A program made the position numbers and the translations under genes. This document shows, piece after piece, positions 61,628-64,000 of a stretch of DNA of 64,000 nucleotides. Each line of letters begins with the position of its first letter. Within the stretch, counting starts at the first letter, position 1. Source of the stretch: Micromonospora andamanensis (lineage in GTDB: Bacteria; Actinomycetota; Actinomycetes; Mycobacteriales; Micromonosporaceae). The notes under the pieces were generated by a model that made no database searches, was not told where the DNA came from, and was given only the letters and a program-made list of their open reading frames with translations. The DNA lies in contig NZ_BOOZ01000035.1 in the NCBI RefSeq assembly GCF_016863495.1, forward strand, positions 1 through 64,000, written 5' to 3'.

Positions 61628-62808
61628 CCTCGTCGGTGGCCGCCACAGACTCGTGGAGCGGACGTTTCCGGCTCTGGGACAGCTATTTCGCGCTGGCGGG
61701 TGCCGGGGTCGCTCTGGTCGTGGCCGCCGACACGTGGTGGTCGCCGGTCGCCCGCGTCGGTTGCCTCGCGCTGTTCCTCGCCCTGGCCGGCTGGTACCTC
61801 GGCTTCGGCCGCAGGCTGATGCGCGAATCCATCGAGGACTGGCGGGGCTACCTCTACCTCGCCGGAGTGGCGCTGCTCTACGTGCCTGCGGTGCTGCTCA
61901 ACGGCAACGCCTCGTTCCTGTTGTTCGTGCTCTGTCCGCAGATGTTCATGGTGCTGCCGGGCCTGCCGGCGGTGCTCGCGGTGGTGCTGTTCAACTCGGT
62001 GCACATCGTCGTGCTGGCCACCCGTCTGCCGGACCTGGGCGACCTCGTCGCGCCGCTGCTGGTCGCGGTGATGATCGTGTTCGTCGTCTGCGTCCTGGGG
62101 GTCTGGTCGCAACGCACAGTCGACGAGAGCGCCCGACGAGCCGACCTGATCGCCCAACTGGAGCGGACCAGGGCCGAGCTGGCCGAACTGTCCCGCCAGG
62201 CGGGGATCGCCGCCGAACGCCAACGGCTCGCCGCCGACATCCACGACACCGTCGCACAGGGCCTGTCCAGCGTGGTGATGCTCGTCCAGGCCGCCGAGGC
62301 CGACCTGGACGGTGCGCCGGACCGGGCCCGTCAGCACCTGGCGCTGGCCCGGCAGACGGCCCGGGACAACCTGGTCGACGTGCGGACGCTTGTCGCCGCG
62401 TTGACGCCCGCGCAGCTCACCGGTTCCCCGCTGGAGCAGGCGCTGCGTCGGCTGACGGAGCGGTTCAGCCAGGAAACCGGAGTGCCGACGACCTGTGTCG
62501 TCTCCGGCACCGGCCCGGCGCTACGCACCGACCTGGAGGTGGTGCTGCTCCGCGCGGCACAGGAGGCGCTGGCCAACGTCCGACGGCACGCCGACGCCCG
62601 GGCGGTGGCCGTCCTGCTCCGCCACGACGACAGGCAAATCGCCCTGGAGGTCGCCGACGACGGGACCGGTTTCGACGCCGACGCCGCCACCGACGGCTTC
62701 GGTCTGGCCGGGCTGCGAGCCCGCGTCGAGCAGGCCGACGGCTCGCTCGTCGTACGCTCCACACCCGGCGTGGGCACGACCATCCGGGTGGAGGTGCCCT
62801 ACCAATGA
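61585..62808 (+). CDS. NarL-type sensor histidine kinase
   Basis: 407 aa from a GTG at 61585, chosen because ggagga lies 8 nt upstream inside the permease gene. Five or six membrane helices occupy residues about 25-175 without a large extracellular sensor, as in intramembrane-sensing DesK-like kinases. The HisKA_3 dimerisation domain has the phospho-acceptor in RLAADIHDTVAQGLSSVV, and HATPase_c has ALANVRRHADAR, VADDGTGFD and GLAGLRARVEQADGSL. The cognate response regulator overlaps by ATGA. It probably senses the exported compound or membrane stress and controls this exporter operon. Confidence 0.9.
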   Translation: MSDHLPLAGSTLPVTSSVAATDSWSGRFRLWDSYFALAGAGVALVVAADTWWSPVARVGCLALFLALAGWYLGFGRRLMRESIEDWRGYLYLAGVALLYVPAVLLNGNASFLLFVLCPQMFMVLPGLPAVLAVVLFNSVHIVVLATRLPDLGDLVAPLLVAVMIVFVVCVLGVWSQRTVDESARRADLIAQLERTRAELAELSRQAGIAAERQRLAADIHDTVAQGLSSVVMLVQAAEADLDGAPDRARQHLALARQTARDNLVDVRTLVAALTPAQLTGSPLEQALRRLTERFSQETGVPTTCVVSGTGPALRTDLEVVLLRAAQEALANVRRHADARAVAVLLRHDDRQIALEVADDGTGFDADAATDGFGLAGLRARVEQADGSLVVRSTPGVGTTIRVEVPYQ

Positions 62809-63422
62809 TCACTGTGCTGCTGGTGGACGACCATCCCGTGGTCCGGGCCGGTGTGGCCGGCATGCTCGCCGGCGCCGACGACATCACGATCGTCGGTGAG
62901 GCAGGTGACGCATCGGAGGCGGTGCTCCTCGTCCGCCACCGACGCCCTGACGTCGTGCTCATGGATCTACGGCTTTCCGGCGGTGACGGGGTCGACGCGA
63001 CCATCCGGGTCCTCGCCGAGTCACCGCGTACCCGGGTGGTGGTGCTCACCACCTACGAAACCGACGCCGACATCCTGCGCGCCGTCGAGGCCGGTGCCAC
63101 CGGCTACCTGCTCAAGGATGTCGCACGACACGACCTGATCACCGCCGTACGCACTGCGGCGCGCGGCGGCACGGTGCTCGCTCCGTCGGTGGCCACCCGG
63201 CTGCTGCGCCAGGTCCGTCGGCCGGCCCGGGGCACGCTGTCCGCCCGGGAGGTGCAGGTGCTGCGTCTCGTGGGCCAAGGGCTGTCCAACGCCGAGATCG
63301 GCCGCGAACTGCACATCAGCGAGGCGACAGTGAAGACCCACCTGTTGCGTACCTTCAACAAGCTCGACGTCTCCGACCGCACCGCAGCAGTCACCACCGC
63401 GATGGCTGCGGGCCTGCTGTGA
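62805..63422 (+). CDS. NarL/LuxR-family response regulator
   Basis: 205 aa from ATG 62805. The receiver domain has the acidic pair VDDHP, the phospho-acceptor Asp in VVLMDLRLSGGDG, Thr in VLTTY and Lys in YLLKD. The C-terminal GerE helix-turn-helix (LSAREVQVLRLVGQGLSNAEIGRELHISEATVKTHL in outline) is complete. It is the partner of the histidine kinase at 61585 and the last gene of the exporter operon. Confidence 0.94.
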   Translation: MITVLLVDDHPVVRAGVAGMLAGADDITIVGEAGDASEAVLLVRHRRPDVVLMDLRLSGGDGVDATIRVLAESPRTRVVVLTTYETDADILRAVEAGATGYLLKDVARHDLITAVRTAARGGTVLAPSVATRLLRQVRRPARGTLSAREVQVLRLVGQGLSNAEIGRELHISEATVKTHLLRTFNKLDVSDRTAAVTTAMAAGLL

Positions 63423-63483
63423 ACCGGGTCCGGACGGTGAATTTCCGGTGGCCGGCACCGGCGGCGAGGTGGCACGCTGACCG

Positions 63484-63975
63484 GTGATGGAGATCAGGAT
63501 CGCGACCGCCGACGACTGGCCCGGCATCTGGCCCTTCCTACGGGAGATCGTCGCCGCGGGTGAGACGTACACCTGGCCCCGGGACGTCGACCTGGCGCGG
63601 GCCCGGCAGATGTGGATGGTGCCTGCGCCCGGCCGGACCGTGGTCGCCGTCGACCGGGACGGCACGGTCCTCGGTTCGGCGAAGCTGACAGCCAACCAGC
63701 TCGGTCCCGGGGCGCACGTCGCCAATGCCAGTTTCATTGTCGCGTCGACGGCGGCCGGGCGCGGTATCGGGCGGGCCCTCGGTGAACACGTGCTGGAGCT
63801 GGCCCGCGCCGACGGCTACCGGGCGATGCAGTTCAACGCGGTGGTGGCCGTGAACACCCGGGCGGTCGCGCTGTGGCGCTCCCTCGGCTTCGAGGTGGTG
63901 GGTCGGATCCCGGACGGCTTCCGGCACGCCACGAATGGCTACGTCGACCTGCTGGTGATGTACCGGCGGCTCTGA
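63484..63975 (+). CDS. GNAT-family N-acetyltransferase
   Basis: 163 aa from the GTG at 63484 (or the adjacent ATG at 63487). IRIATADDWPGIWPFLREIVAAGETY, then the acetyl-CoA loop VASTAAGRGIGRALGEHVLELARADG and FNAVVAVNTRAVALWRSLGFEVVGRIPDGF, matches the phosphinothricin-acetyltransferase-like GNAT branch. The substrate is not known. It is 61 nt beyond the response regulator and may be transcribed separately. Confidence 0.9.
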   Translation: MMEIRIATADDWPGIWPFLREIVAAGETYTWPRDVDLARARQMWMVPAPGRTVVAVDRDGTVLGSAKLTANQLGPGAHVANASFIVASTAAGRGIGRALGEHVLELARADGYRAMQFNAVVAVNTRAVALWRSLGFEVVGRIPDGFRHATNGYVDLLVMYRRL

Positions 63976-64000
63976 GCCGGCGCACCGGCTGTCTCGGGCC

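Overview
The window is very GC-rich, uses GTG as readily as ATG for starts, carries several leaderless genes (a TANNNT -10 motif about 7 nt upstream of the start codon), and encodes mycothiol-linked MDMPI-type, DUF3159, conservon and GH48 cellulase proteins. This points to a filamentous actinomycete, most likely a Micromonospora-like member of the Micromonosporaceae. That assignment is inferred from gene content and codon use only.

The window falls into two halves. Positions 1-28,888 are an accessory, defence-type island: it opens with the 3' part of a serine recombinase and closes with a second, related serine recombinase whose stop lies 20 bp from a tRNA-Leu(GAG) gene. Positions 28,889-64,000 look like ordinary chromosome.

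The island holds two modules read in opposite directions from a shared intergenic region near 21.5 kb. Leftward (21,446 to 1,131) is a seven-gene operon with mostly ATGA/TGATG start-stop overlaps: a DUF4365 nuclease-like protein, an unknown protein, a SNF2 helicase (DrmD-like), a 1573-aa adenine methyltransferase (DrmMI-like), a 2125-aa helicase-DUF1998-nuclease-like fusion (DrmA plus DrmB in one chain), a UvrD-type helicase, and a DUF262-HNH-AlbA_2 fusion. I read it as a DISARM-related anti-phage system with non-standard composition and no separate PLD gene. Rightward (21,614 to 27,180) is a compact module: an Mrr-like nuclease domain fused to a degenerate protein kinase, an SF1 UPF1/DNA2-type helicase that probably starts at CTG, a 19-codon micro-ORF coupled at both ends, and a winged-helix protein of unknown role. 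I know no defence system with this exact make-up, and it is the best candidate here for an undescribed system.

The chromosomal half contains, in order: two FN3-containing envelope or secreted proteins followed by MoxR, DUF58 and a transglutaminase-like protein that has lost its catalytic Cys and His; a small metabolic stretch (SDR, luciferase-like monooxygenase, DUF1028, MDMPI, PAP2, DUF3159); a cellulose locus with a secreted GH48 cellulase and a divergent Tat/lipoprotein GH1 beta-glucosidase, governed by three CebR-like 14-bp operators; an MFS exporter; a MerR regulator with a textbook MerR-type promoter in front of a methyltransferase; a shortened conservon (sensor kinase plus roadblock protein only); an FGGY sugar kinase; a fused TrpE-TrpG anthranilate synthase behind a leaderless Trp-Trp leader peptide; WrbA; and an ABC-2 exporter operon with its own two-component system, then a GNAT acetyltransferase at the right edge.
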